Shown here piece by piece: positions 33,248 through 42,511 of a stretch of DNA of 64,000 bases. Positions within the stretch are counted from its first letter, which is position 1; the number at the start of each line of letters is the position of its first letter. Below the pieces are notes generated by a model. It worked only from the letters and a program-made list of their open reading frames with translations, was not told the DNA's origin and ran no database searches. Origin of the DNA: Caballeronia megalochromosomata (GTDB lineage: Bacteria; Pseudomonadota; Gammaproteobacteria; Burkholderiales; Burkholderiaceae); contig LRBF01000279.1 of NCBI GenBank assembly GCA_001580565.1, forward strand, positions 1-64,000. Reading direction: 5' to 3'. The translations under genes and the position numbers were made by a program.

Positions 33248-34930
33248 ATGCATGCGCGAGACCGGCTGGCGGCCATCGCTGTGCTCGACCGGGTCAGAGA
33301 CATCCTGCGCACCGATCTGGGCGATGAAGCGCACGTCATCTGGCCGGTTCTTTCCGCGCTGCTGCAAAGCCACGTGCGCGAGCGGCCCATGAGCATCACC
33401 GCGCTCGCGGACCTCTCGGGCCTGCCGCGCACGAGCGCGCGCCGGATAGTTTTCGACCTGAAGGCGAAGGGCTGGGTCGAGTTCCGCGCGATCTCCGGGT
33501 CCGGCAGCCGCACGACGATCGTGCCGTCCGCGTGGCTGCTCGACAAACTCGACAACATCACGGAGAAGACGGTGCGGATGATCGTCGGCGCGACGGGCGC
33601 GGACGGAGCGAACGGCGCGAACGCCTTCGATCGCCTGAACACGGCGAACCTCGCGCGCGACGCGGGCATTCCGTGGCCGCATCCCGCAACGACCGGATTC
33701 GACGACGCCATCGAACTGACGCTCGTCGCTTACGAGGATCCCGTCTTCGACATACTCAAGCGGAATCGATCGGAAATCGAACGCTTCGTCGGGCATCGTC
33801 TGCGCGTACTCACGTTTCCGCAGGTCGATCATCGCGATGCGCTGCGCGATGTGCTCACGGCCGCCGGACATCGCGACGCCAGCGCGCCGTTGCTCATCGC
33901 GCTTCCGTTCGCGTGGCTCGCGGAGTTGTGCGAGGACGGACATTTGCTGGCGTTGCAAAGCCTTCAGGCCGAGAGCAATTTCTCAGGCGCGGACTTTTAC
34001 GATGCGGTGTGGCAGCAAAGCGGGTTCGACGGACACCTCTTCGCAGTGCCGTTGCAGCCGACGGTGGACTTTCTCTGGTATCGGCAGGATCTGCTCGAAG
34101 CCGAAGGGCTCGCCGCGCCAGCCACTTTCGCCGATGTGCTGCGCATCGGGGCGCTGATGCACCGCCCGCGTTCGGGGCGCGCGGGCATCACGTGGAATGC
34201 GGCGCCAGGCTTGCCGCTCGCGGAAACGTTCCTGCAGATTCTCGGCGCGCAAGGCGGCGTTCAATTCGATGCCGGCGTGCTGCAGGTGGAAACCGACGCG
34301 TGTGTCGAGGTCGCCGAATATCTGCGTGCGCTGGTTGCGGTATCGCCGGCGCGGCTGAGCGGCGTGGACTGGGCGCGCAATGCGCAGCTCTTTGGTTCAG
34401 GCAAGGCCGCCATGTGCTATCACTGGTCGAATCGATTTGGCATGCTTGATAGTCATGCGCTTCTGCAGCAGGGCGGGCGTGTTGGACTCGCGCTTCATCC
34501 AGTGCGTGCGGCAGGCATGCTGCCGGTCTCGCCGCTCGGTGGCGCCTTGCTCGCTATTCCGTCGAGCAATCGGGATGATGCGGCGAGGTGTGCATGGCGC
34601 GCCATCGAGACGCTCACCTCGCCCGCGCTGATGAAGTATTTCGTGTTGCACGGTGCGGCCGGGAGTGCGCGGCATTCGGTGGCCGAGGACTCCTACGTGC
34701 AGCAGCGCAATCGGGTGATCGCGGTCATCGACAAATTAGCGAACGATCGGCAGATCAGCGTTTTTCCCGCCACCGCGCAACCGGGCTATCGCGCCTTGAC
34801 ACAGGCTGTCAGCGATCATGTGTCGCCGTTGCTTTTCGATAGCGCGGTCGATGTGCGAAAGCAGCTCGCAGCGCTGCAGACTGCGTTGGGCACTCGGCGG
34901 CGTCGAAACACGCTGGTCCGCGTGCGCTAG
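33248..34930 (+). CDS. Transcription regulator: N-terminal winged helix fused to solute-binding-protein fold
   Basis: A 560-residue protein without a signal peptide. Residues ~1-105 carry a MarR/IclR-like winged helix (MSITALADLSGLPRTSARRIVFDLKAKGWVEFR). Residues ~155-545 look like an extracellular solute-binding domain of the MalE/SBP_bac_1 class: LRVLTFPQVDHRDALRD, DGHLFAVPLQPTVDFLWYRQD, GKAAMCYHWSN, LGGALLAIPSSN. GGAGG six bases before the ATG supports the start. The layout parallels E. coli SgrR (HTH plus SBP_bac_5), but the SBP class differs. Divergent from the sugar operon at 33090, it is most likely its regulator, sensing a sugar in the cytoplasm. Confidence 0.8.
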   Translation: MHARDRLAAIAVLDRVRDILRTDLGDEAHVIWPVLSALLQSHVRERPMSITALADLSGLPRTSARRIVFDLKAKGWVEFRAISGSGSRTTIVPSAWLLDKLDNITEKTVRMIVGATGADGANGANAFDRLNTANLARDAGIPWPHPATTGFDDAIELTLVAYEDPVFDILKRNRSEIERFVGHRLRVLTFPQVDHRDALRDVLTAAGHRDASAPLLIALPFAWLAELCEDGHLLALQSLQAESNFSGADFYDAVWQQSGFDGHLFAVPLQPTVDFLWYRQDLLEAEGLAAPATFADVLRIGALMHRPRSGRAGITWNAAPGLPLAETFLQILGAQGGVQFDAGVLQVETDACVEVAEYLRALVAVSPARLSGVDWARNAQLFGSGKAAMCYHWSNRFGMLDSHALLQQGGRVGLALHPVRAAGMLPVSPLGGALLAIPSSNRDDAARCAWRAIETLTSPALMKYFVLHGAAGSARHSVAEDSYVQQRNRVIAVIDKLANDRQISVFPATAQPGYRALTQAVSDHVSPLLFDSAVDVRKQLAALQTALGTRRRRNTLVRVR

Positions 34931-34945
34931 GCGGATCGAACGCTG

Positions 34946-35266
34946 TTACTGGCCTCCAAAATAGAGTTGCCTCATCTCGTCGGCGGAGGCGGGGCGAACG
35001 ACAGTGCGAGCGCCGGACGTCGATGAACCGGACGGCGCGCCGCCATACTCGGTCGGGCTCTCGGTCGATACGCGTGCCTCCGCGGCCTGGATGTCGCTCG
35101 GATAACGCGCATCGTCGGCTTTGGCCGGATCGTATCCGACCTGTTCGAGCTGCTGCAGTTCGGAGCGTACTTGGGCGCGCGTGAGTGTCTGATCCGTTTG
35201 AGCGAACGCGGCAACGGACATGGAAAGCGCCGACGCTGCGGCGAACGCGATAGCGATGGATTTCAT
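34946..35266 (-). CDS. DUF4148 protein, periplasmic (copy 1)
   Basis: A 106-residue protein with signal peptide MKSIAIAFAAASALSMSVAAFA and a DUF4148 domain (LTRAQVRSELQQLEQVGYDPAK, YPSDIQAAEARV). It ends in ADEMRQLYFGGQ, the same tail as the protein at 48513. DUF4148 proteins are abundant in Burkholderiaceae and of unknown function. An AGGAGG-type site precedes the ATG. It is convergent with the SBP-fusion regulator, 15 bases between stops, and is probably monocistronic. Confidence 0.85.
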   Translation of the reverse strand: MKSIAIAFAAASALSMSVAAFAQTDQTLTRAQVRSELQQLEQVGYDPAKADDARYPSDIQAAEARVSTESPTEYGGAPSGSSTSGARTVVRPASADEMRQLYFGGQ

Positions 35267-35543
35267 GGCAACCTCCTCGTGAATGCCCGGGAGCGGGACC
35301 TGTGCAACCTTCGGGTTTCCCGGTGCTGTCCTGTGGATTGTCGGGCGAAGTCAGGGGTCGCCGACACCCACTTAGGTAGGCGAGCGCGCCAGTTCCGGGC
35401 GCGAAAGATGTAGCCAGTCGGGCGCTGACCGGCACCTCGATGCACTACATTTGTGTATACGGCTTCGAATGGCGTCCTGCTATTCTGTTTGCGTGACACG
35501 CCACCGTATTCGCGGACGGCGAATTTCCTGATCGAGCATCGTC

Positions 35544-37400
35544 ATGAGAGGGTCAGGCCTCGGGGTGCGCAGGTTCAGATCCACGGCTCAGGAACATGCG
35601 TTCCGGATGGACTACGCCCAGCGCTTCTCCGGGCAGCGAAGACTCTCCATCGCCATCTTCACCGCGTTATGGATCGCTTTTTCCATCCGTGATTTCGGGC
35701 GGCTCGACATACTCGATCCCGCCCATCTGCACCACAACGAACTCATTTTCGTGAGAACCGCCGCGGCGATCGGCATGGGCGTGGCCGTCCTGATGTGGAC
35801 CCCGCGCGCACGCGACGAACGCTGGGCCGTCGGACTGCTCTGCCTGTGGACGCTCAGCGCCTGGCTGCCTACCCTGAGAATGATGCAGATCGTCGACTTG
35901 CCGTGGCGTGAGGTCTATTCGATCCTGACACTCACCTTGTTTACGATATTCATGGCCTTCCGCCTTCGGGCGATCACGGCGGCGTGGCTGGTCGGGCTAT
36001 GCGTCGCAACTTATCTGCTGATGCTCTTCTTCCAGCCGCCGGGCGAGAAGTTCGGCATGCACCTGTCGGCGATGCTTGCCCACGCCATGAGCGTGCCGCT
36101 GACGTATGCCATCGGGCTGGTTGTCAGTATTCCGCTGGAACGTTCGGCACGGCGCGAATTCATGTATCAGCGCAACTTGCGCGCGGCCAAGGCGCGCGTC
36201 GAGGCCGCGTCGCGCGCGGTCAACGAGCAGAACGAACGCATGCAGGAACTCGTCAAGGAGAAGGAGCGGTTCTTTTCATCGGCGTATCACGACATCCAGC
36301 AGCCGCTCGCGGCGATCAACCTCTTCATACGCAGCGCGCGCACGAGGATCAGGGACGGACGCGCGGTGGATCGCGACCTCGATGTCATCGAGGAGACCGC
36401 GTCCGATCTCCTCGGCATGTTCAAGGACATTCAGGACTATAGCGAGCTGGGGTCATATGTTCCGCGCCTTGCACCGGTCAACGCGCACGACCTGTTGACC
36501 GAGGTCTTCGAGCAATACCGGGAGACGGCCCGGCTGCGGGGAATCAGTTTCAGAATGGCCGGGCGGCGCGCGTACCCGCCGTTCATCGAGACCGACCGGT
36601 CGCTCTTCAAGCGGGCCGTATCCAATCTCGTATCGAACGCGATCAAGAACACGTCGTCGGGCGGCGTCGTGCTCGGCTGGGTGCGACTGAATGGTCGGCT
36701 GCGCGTGGACGTATGGGATACGGGAAGCGGCATCGCGCCCGCGCACCGGGAGGCTATTTTCACCGAGTACTATCAGATCAACAATCCGGGACGCGACCGT
36801 TCGAAAGGGCTGGGACTGGGCTTGTCGATCGTGAATCGCGTGATCCGCATTCTGCCGGGACACGCCATGAGTTTCGCATCGGTCGAAGGGCGTGGATCGC
36901 GCTTTTCGCTCTACGCGGCGGCTTCGATCGCGCCCCCGGCCGCTCGAGCGCAAACCCGGGATGGCGACGCCCGCACGCACGATCTCACCGGCACGTTCAT
37001 GCTCCTGTGCGATGACGAACCGACCGTGCTCGAAGGCCTGCGGCGTCTTTTCGCGAGCGCGGGCGCGCTTGTGCACGCCGCCGAGTCGATGGCCGGATTC
37101 GAAGTCATCCTCGCCGATGACAGCCGCATTCCGGATCTCATCGTCACCGATATCCGCCTGCGCGACGGCGTCACCGGCAAGGAGGTGGCCGACCGGATCA
37201 GGCGTCATTTCGCGTGGGCGGGCGTCATTCCCGTGGCGTTCATCACCGGCGAGCTGTTGTCCGAGCGCGTCCTTCGCGACTTTCCCGAACCGTTCGTACT
37301 ATTGCGCAAATCCTCCGCACCGGACGACGTGCTCGCGCAGATCAGCGGTTTCGTTGCGGCTCAGCGGGAGATGAATCCCGCTCTCGTGAAGGATCTGTGA
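35544..37400 (+). CDS. Hybrid sensor histidine kinase with C-terminal receiver
   Basis: A 618-residue membrane kinase. Roughly residues 30-195 hold about six hydrophobic helices, with no periplasmic domain of note. A coiled segment (residues ~205-245, AKARVEAASRAVNEQNERMQE) leads to the H-box SSAYHDIQQPLAAIN with His249. The HATPase region shows NLVSNAIKN, DTGSGIAP and KGLGLGLSIV. A receiver domain (~490-605) has acidic pocket LLCDDEPT and phospho-acceptor Asp536 in VTDIRL. An ATG at 35607 is an alternative start. Its 3' end overlaps the convergent NarL-type regulator gene by 59 bp; the two are likely partners. Confidence 0.85.
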   Translation: MRGSGLGVRRFRSTAQEHAFRMDYAQRFSGQRRLSIAIFTALWIAFSIRDFGRLDILDPAHLHHNELIFVRTAAAIGMGVAVLMWTPRARDERWAVGLLCLWTLSAWLPTLRMMQIVDLPWREVYSILTLTLFTIFMAFRLRAITAAWLVGLCVATYLLMLFFQPPGEKFGMHLSAMLAHAMSVPLTYAIGLVVSIPLERSARREFMYQRNLRAAKARVEAASRAVNEQNERMQELVKEKERFFSSAYHDIQQPLAAINLFIRSARTRIRDGRAVDRDLDVIEETASDLLGMFKDIQDYSELGSYVPRLAPVNAHDLLTEVFEQYRETARLRGISFRMAGRRAYPPFIETDRSLFKRAVSNLVSNAIKNTSSGGVVLGWVRLNGRLRVDVWDTGSGIAPAHREAIFTEYYQINNPGRDRSKGLGLGLSIVNRVIRILPGHAMSFASVEGRGSRFSLYAAASIAPPAARAQTRDGDARTHDLTGTFMLLCDDEPTVLEGLRRLFASAGALVHAAESMAGFEVILADDSRIPDLIVTDIRLRDGVTGKEVADRIRRHFAWAGVIPVAFITGELLSERVLRDFPEPFVLLRKSSAPDDVLAQISGFVAAQREMNPALVKDL

Positions 37401-38091
37401 CGGGCAGCGTGCCGAGCGCGATGCCCTTGTCCGCAAGCATCACGATGAGTTCGGTGCGGCGCCGCAGGTTGAAGTGCGCGAGCAGATGACTGATGTATTT
37501 GCGCACCGTGATGTCTTCGAGCCCCATCTTCGACGCGATGGCTTTGGATGGAAGACCGCGCGCGAGCCATGCGAGCGTTTCGTACTCCCGGGGCGTGAGC
37601 CCGAGGCCCGGCGCGTCCCACGGACCAGGGTTACCGTTCGGCTGTGCTTTTCCTGATTCGCGTGCCGGTGCCTCGACTGTGTCGATCGCGCGCCTGAGAC
37701 CGGCGATGCTCGCTGCGGGCAGGAACACGCCGCCCGAGAGCACGGCGACGATCGCGGCATGCAGTGCTTCGGGCGAAGACGACTTCGGCACGTAGCCCAT
37801 CGCGCGGAGTTCGAGGCATCGACCGATGGTCTCCACGTTTTCGTCAGCCGATATCACGACCACGGGCAAGGACGGTCGTGCGTCTTTCAACTGCACCAGC
37901 GCGTCGCAACCGTGCCCGTCCGGGAGGTCGAGATCCAGAAAGACGATGTCCGGATGCCCGGTCATCGCCAGCTCGATGCCTTGCGACAACGTACTCGCCT
38001 GCAACAGTTCGGCATCCGGAAACAGCTCCTTGATGAGCAGTGCAAGGCCGGCTCTGAAGAGTTCGTGATCGTCGACGAGCAGTACGCGCAT
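37342..38091 (-). CDS. NarL/FixJ-family response regulator
   Basis: A 249-residue response regulator. Receiver domain, residues 1-120: MRVLLVDDHELFRAGL, phospho-acceptor in IVFLDLDLPDGHG, and VVVISADEN. LuxR-type HTH, residues ~165-235: GLTPREYETLAWLARGLPSKAIASKMGLEDITVRKYISHLLAHF. The start at the receiver methionine is preferred over 38133. It is convergent and overlapping with the hybrid kinase gene. The kinase has its own receiver, so the regulator may take phosphate directly or be controlled through it. Confidence 0.9.
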   Translation of the reverse strand: MRVLLVDDHELFRAGLALLIKELFPDAELLQASTLSQGIELAMTGHPDIVFLDLDLPDGHGCDALVQLKDARPSLPVVVISADENVETIGRCLELRAMGYVPKSSSPEALHAAIVAVLSGGVFLPAASIAGLRRAIDTVEAPARESGKAQPNGNPGPWDAPGLGLTPREYETLAWLARGLPSKAIASKMGLEDITVRKYISHLLAHFNLRRRTELIVMLADKGIALGTLPVTDPSRERDSSPAEPQRNR

Positions 38092-38208
38092 CGCAACGTC
38101 TCCCGGTAACGCGGAATCGAAAACCGCAATCAATCGGCCAGAAAAATGGTCGGAATCCGAACCATATTACACGCGGTTTACTTTCGCGGCCGGCGATGTG
38201 CGTTTCGG

Positions 38209-38760
38209 CTAGCCGGGCAGCCTGACGATCGTGACGCGCCGGTTTTCCGGCGCCGTTGGATTGTCGGTATTCAACGGCTCCGCAGACCCCTTTCCGATAG
38301 CCATGAGGCGCTCGGGCGCCACGCCATCTCTGCGCGTCAGATAGTCCAGAACCGCAACGGCCCGATCCGCGGAGAGCTTCATGTTCGTCGCGGGATTGCC
38401 GCGCGCGTCGGCGTGACCTTCGATGCGGAACTTGAACTCCGAGAGTGCGGACGAGCCCATTGCGTGCGCGACCTTGTCGAGCGCGGCGCGCGCCTGATCC
38501 GTGAGCGTCGTCGAGTTGGAGCCGAAGGTGATCAGCAAGTCGACCGAGGCGCTTGCCGGGACCATGCCGCCATTGCCGGCAACGGACTTGTGCACCAGCC
38601 CGCGCGTGCCGCCACCCTCATCGGCCGTGTCCGGCGTCAATGCCTGGATGATCGAGTCTTCGTCGATGTTTTGCTCATCCAGAAGAGGTTCCGCGGCAAG
38701 CGCGACGCTTGCGGCGATCATGCACACGACCGCGATGATGAAGCGACTTTGTTCCGGCAT
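38209..38760 (-). CDS. OmpA-family peptidoglycan-binding protein
   Basis: A 183-residue exported protein (MPEQSRFIIAVVCMIAASVALA) whose C-terminal ~110 residues are an OmpA-like domain: VDLLITFGSNSTTLTDQARAALDKV, FRIEGHADARGNPATNMKLSADRAVAVLDYL, NRRVTIVRL. The conserved Asp and Arg that bind meso-diaminopimelate are in the latter two segments. There is no beta-barrel or lipobox, so it is probably periplasmic. GGGAG eight bases before the ATG supports the start. It follows the thioredoxin-like gene by 44 bases, and the pair diverges from the CHAT gene. Confidence 0.85.
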   Translation of the reverse strand: MPEQSRFIIAVVCMIAASVALAAEPLLDEQNIDEDSIIQALTPDTADEGGGTRGLVHKSVAGNGGMVPASASVDLLITFGSNSTTLTDQARAALDKVAHAMGSSALSEFKFRIEGHADARGNPATNMKLSADRAVAVLDYLTRRDGVAPERLMAIGKGSAEPLNTDNPTAPENRRVTIVRLPG

Positions 38761-38804
38761 GACGCGCACTCCCGTTTTGATGCTGCAAGCGCAAGAGACA
38801 ACAA

Positions 38805-39350
38805 TCATTCGACGTTCTGGCCCGGAGGTGAGCGGCGACTATCGAGATCCCTGATCGCGGGAAATGCTTTCTCGTCCCAGGAACTTAGTCCATGGGAGCG
38901 GAAGACAAGATCATGCGCCACGTATATTTCGAATGTCGGCGTGCTGGGTTTCAGCCGCTGGTTCTTCTGGTATCGCTCGGATAGCCATGCGAGATCCTGC
39001 GGATAGTCCTCCGGCGTTTCGTTGCTCGCTATCGCCGCGCGCTCGACGATGAAGAGCCGTGTGCCCGGATGGACGCCGGACCATGCGCGGAACTTCCTTT
39101 CGTCGCTGAGCGGTCCCTTCCAGCGCGCACAAAAGATGCAGTCTTTTGCGGAGTGCACGACCAGCGTGATCATCTCACCCTCAGAGACCTGGGTTTGCCT
39201 GACTCTCGCATCCCAGTCGTACCTCGGATTGGGTACGTAGACCGTATCGTCGACGGTATCGACGGCGTGTGTCAGGGCTGGCGCCATGACCAGGCAAACG
39301 AGCAGCATCACCCGCGATATTCCGGCACCAACGCTCAGGGAAAGGGACAC
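38805..39350 (-). CDS. Exported thioredoxin-like protein with CIFC motif
   Basis: A 181-residue protein with a signal peptide (VMLLVCLVMAPALTHA) and a C-x2-C motif, HSAKDCIFCARWKG, placed after a beta strand (MITLVVHSA) as in thioredoxin folds. A late STPTFEIYVAHDLVFR resembles the cis-Pro and beta-hairpin part of thioredoxins. I do not recognise a named family. It is first in a two-gene unit with the OmpA-like protein and divergent from the exported CHAT protein. A role as periplasmic thiol oxidoreductase or reductant for a partner is plausible. Confidence 0.6.
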   Translation of the reverse strand: MSLSLSVGAGISRVMLLVCLVMAPALTHAVDTVDDTVYVPNPRYDWDARVRQTQVSEGEMITLVVHSAKDCIFCARWKGPLSDERKFRAWSGVHPGTRLFIVERAAIASNETPEDYPQDLAWLSERYQKNQRLKPSTPTFEIYVAHDLVFRSHGLSSWDEKAFPAIRDLDSRRSPPGQNVE

Positions 39351-39528
39351 GATGTTCTCGCTATGCGAATGCTACGTCTCCTATCATAGTGAGTGCGTCA
39401 GCCTCGCGACGACAAGCGTCAGCCTTGGGACGACAAAATAAATTGTGTGAAGGGTTTCACGAAAATCCGGTCGGATGACGTTGCGGCCATGCGCCGCGAT
39501 GCACGCCGGGTTTGTCAGCGAGGCCGCC

Positions 39529-42420
39529 ATGAAACTGTCCAACGGGTCGCGGGCCGCGATTCCGATTTTGATCGGGATGATTTTCTCTTTTAGTGCTGCT
39601 GCGCAAACGGCAAGCGTGAGCGATGCCGAGGCGAGCACGCCTGTCACGGCGTCGTCCGCGAACCTGCACATGCCCGATCAACGCGTGCAGGAGATCCGTC
39701 TTCAGCTTGCACGGACTTCCGACGGTGCAGAGCGCTATCGGCTTCTTTCGGAACTCGCGCAGGGCTACTGGCAGGACCGGCGTGTGCCCGATTTCGTGCG
39801 CGTGCGCGGTGAAATCGCCGATGATGCCGCCATCCCCGCAGGACGCCGGTCGATCGTGGCGTCGGAGCTGGCGCTGACCCTTGCGTTAGCGAACGAGCCC
39901 GCCGCCAGCGACCGCATGATCGCGCGCGCGAAGACGCTGGCAAAGGAAACCGATCCGGCCGAACTCGAAACGCTGCCGCGCGAGCCGGCGTATGCGTATC
40001 TGCTCGCCGAAGGGGAGATCGCCCGCCGCTTTCAAAACCGGCACGATGTCGCGCTCATCAAGTATCGCGAGCACGCCGACCTTGCGTGGACGCACTTCAA
40101 CGATCCCGCGCTGAGCGAGCGGCGGCATCGCGCGGCCGCGAACGAAATGCTCGGCAGCGTCGCCGAACTGACGCGGATCATGGTGCAGAACAATCGCCGC
40201 GCGGAAGCGCTGAGCTACGCCAGGGAAATTCGCTGGTACATCGATCATCGGCCGGACCTGCGCGCGAGCCTGCGTCAACGAGGAATTGCGGATACGGCGC
40301 TCGCCATCGCACTATGCTCGTTCGACGACTACGATGCCGCACTCGAGGCCATCGACAGCAGCATCTCGACCTTCAGGCGCGCCAACGTGCCGGAATACGA
40401 CGGCGTCTATGCCGGCGCGCTGCGCATGCGCCTGATGATCGCGTTGGCGATGGGCAGGATCGAGTCGTACCGGGCCGACGCCGACGCGCTCGACAGGGCG
40501 CGATCGATCAACGCCGTGATCACGACCTCCGTTTCGGCCGACGAGCTGGATTCGCTCAGTTCGGCCGCGCATGGCCAATGGGCGACCGCTACCGCGCAAA
40601 TCGGCGAATCCATGGCGAAGCTATTGCGCTCGCAGGGTGCGCAAAGCCCGTTCTACAAATACTCATCGGCGATAGAGATGCTCTACCGCTTCAATGACGT
40701 TACGCACCCGGTGTCGAACGCCGACATCGCGCGCTATGTCACGCCGCTCACCGGCACGGATGCCGACTGGACGGATTCCTCCACGCGCGGCGCCTATGTC
40801 GAAGATGCCGCGCTCGTCGCCTCGATGGACCGCCTGCTTGCCACGAAGGAGTCGCCGGAGACACAGGAGCTGGCGTTTCGTATCGCGGAGCTGCTGCAAA
40901 TGAACGCGACGCAGGGCTCGATGACCGATGGCGCGGCGCGGCTCGCGGCCAGCAATCCGGCGCTGCGCGGGCTGATCGAACATGAGCAGGCGCTGCGGTA
41001 TGAGCAGAACACGAGCCGCGGCCTGTTCGCGAGCGATGCTCACAAGCTCGACCGCATGATGGCGACGGGCGCGGACCCGAACGTCATCAAGCGCCAACGC
41101 GAGGAAGTCGACGACGAGGGCAAGAAGCTGCGTGCCGAAGCAAGCAGGATGCGCGACCTGCACGGCGAGATCGCGGCGCAGTTTCCCGCCTATCGTGAAC
41201 TGCGCTCGCCGTCGATCCCGGCTCCTTCGAAACTGGCATCCGCGCTTCGGCCCAACGAGGCATACGTGAATCTCTATGCGGGGCGAAGCGCGAGTTATGC
41301 CTTCGTCATTCGTTCGGATGGCGTATTGCGGACATTCAGACTGAACACCACGCGCGCAGAGGTCAAGCGCATGATCGTCGCGTTGCGCGCGAGTTTCGAT
41401 GCGGGCATTCCGCCGCGCAAGGCGGGTGATCTCGCCGGCTTCGACCTCACGGCCGCAAGCGGGCTTTATCAGGCGCTGATTGCTCCGCTTCAGCCTGCTC
41501 TCGGAGACGCGACGACGGTCTATCTGGCGACGAGCGGCATCCTCGCCAGCCTGCCGTTCAACGTGCTCGTCACCCGTGCCGCCACGAACCTCGGCGACGC
41601 GAACTGGTGGATCAGCACGGTCACGCCCGTGGAGATTCCGAGCGCATCCGCTTTCGTGCTGGAGCGCGGCCAGCGGACGAACCGCGCGGGCGCGCCGCTC
41701 ATCGCGTTCGCCGATCCGAGCTTCGATGGCAAGCACGCCGACGATGCCCCTCCCGCGAGCGTTCCGGACGTGCGCGCGCCGGCTCTGCGCGGCGCGACCG
41801 TTCCGGCCGATTTCGACTATCGTCAGGTGACGCCGCTGCCCGAAACACTCGACGAGGCGCGCTCGATCGCAACGGCTCTGGGTGCGACGGACCAGAGCGT
41901 GATATGGGGCGCGCGGGCGTCGCGCAGCCGGGTGCTGAAACAGGACTTGTCGGATTACCGCGTGGTGCTTTTCGCGACGCACGGGATCATCGCGGGAGAG
42001 GTGCCCGGCATGCGTGAATCGGGGCTCGCGCTGGCGTACGAGGGAAGCGGGTTGCAGGACTCGGTGCTGACCGTCGACGACATCGTTCCGCTGCGGCTCA
42101 ATGCCGATTGGGTCGTGCTCTCCGCGTGCAACACGGGATATACATCGGGCGCCGCCGGCGATTCGATATCGGCGCTCACGCGCGGCTTCTTTGCGGCCGG
42201 CGCCCGCTCGCTGCTCGTCACTCAATGGGCGGTCGAATCCCGGTCGGCCACGCAACTCACCGTGGGTCTCTTCAATGCGTATGGGGCGGACCCATCGCTA
42301 TCCAAAGCCGACGCGATCGTGCGCGTGCAACGGGACATGCTGGCCGGAAAAAACGGTGTGCTCTACAGGCATCCCTATTTCTGGGCGCCGTATTTTCTGG
42401 CGGGCGATGCGGGGCGCTGA
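39529..42420 (+). CDS. Exported CHAT-domain (caspase-like) protein with helical repeats
   Basis: A 963-residue protein. It has a signal peptide (MKLSNGSRAAIPILIGMIFSFSAAAQ), then ~600 residues of TPR-like helices (YRLLSELAQGYWQDRRVP and similar), then a CHAT protease domain over the last ~340 residues. The catalytic dyad is visible: His818 in VVLFATHGIIAG and Cys867 in VVLSACNTGY, followed by TRGFFAAGARSLLVTQWAV. GAGG five bases before the ATG at 39529 supports that start. CHAT proteins are cysteine proteases of the caspase/separase clan and many act in immunity or death pathways; export to the periplasm is less usual. The substrate is unknown. Confidence 0.85.
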   Translation: MKLSNGSRAAIPILIGMIFSFSAAAQTASVSDAEASTPVTASSANLHMPDQRVQEIRLQLARTSDGAERYRLLSELAQGYWQDRRVPDFVRVRGEIADDAAIPAGRRSIVASELALTLALANEPAASDRMIARAKTLAKETDPAELETLPREPAYAYLLAEGEIARRFQNRHDVALIKYREHADLAWTHFNDPALSERRHRAAANEMLGSVAELTRIMVQNNRRAEALSYAREIRWYIDHRPDLRASLRQRGIADTALAIALCSFDDYDAALEAIDSSISTFRRANVPEYDGVYAGALRMRLMIALAMGRIESYRADADALDRARSINAVITTSVSADELDSLSSAAHGQWATATAQIGESMAKLLRSQGAQSPFYKYSSAIEMLYRFNDVTHPVSNADIARYVTPLTGTDADWTDSSTRGAYVEDAALVASMDRLLATKESPETQELAFRIAELLQMNATQGSMTDGAARLAASNPALRGLIEHEQALRYEQNTSRGLFASDAHKLDRMMATGADPNVIKRQREEVDDEGKKLRAEASRMRDLHGEIAAQFPAYRELRSPSIPAPSKLASALRPNEAYVNLYAGRSASYAFVIRSDGVLRTFRLNTTRAEVKRMIVALRASFDAGIPPRKAGDLAGFDLTAASGLYQALIAPLQPALGDATTVYLATSGILASLPFNVLVTRAATNLGDANWWISTVTPVEIPSASAFVLERGQRTNRAGAPLIAFADPSFDGKHADDAPPASVPDVRAPALRGATVPADFDYRQVTPLPETLDEARSIATALGATDQSVIWGARASRSRVLKQDLSDYRVVLFATHGIIAGEVPGMRESGLALAYEGSGLQDSVLTVDDIVPLRLNADWVVLSACNTGYTSGAAGDSISALTRGFFAAGARSLLVTQWAVESRSATQLTVGLFNAYGADPSLSKADAIVRVQRDMLAGKNGVLYRHPYFWAPYFLAGDAGR

Positions 42421-42451
42421 AGCGTCGTTTTGGTCGGCCTGCGAATAACGC

Positions 42452-42483
42452 TTGACCTTGGAGTGGCTCCAACGTCCTTACTA
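42452..42483 (+). promoter_or_regulatory. MerR-family-type promoter of the metal ATPase gene
   Basis: TTGACC (42452-42457) serves as -35 and TTACTA (42478-42483) as -10, with an overlong 20-bp spacer. The spacer contains a perfect dyad TTGGAG-TGG-CTCCAA (42458-42472). This is the layout of promoters activated by ZntR/CadR/PbrR-type MerR proteins. No merR-family gene is seen in the window. Confidence 0.7.
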
Positions 42484-42511
42484 GCAGCATATACCGAGCG
42501 GATATGCTGAC

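Noticed and set aside
40663..42255. A 530-codon minus-strand frame inside the CHAT gene
   Set aside because: Shadow of the CHAT coding sequence; Arg-rich and without domains.
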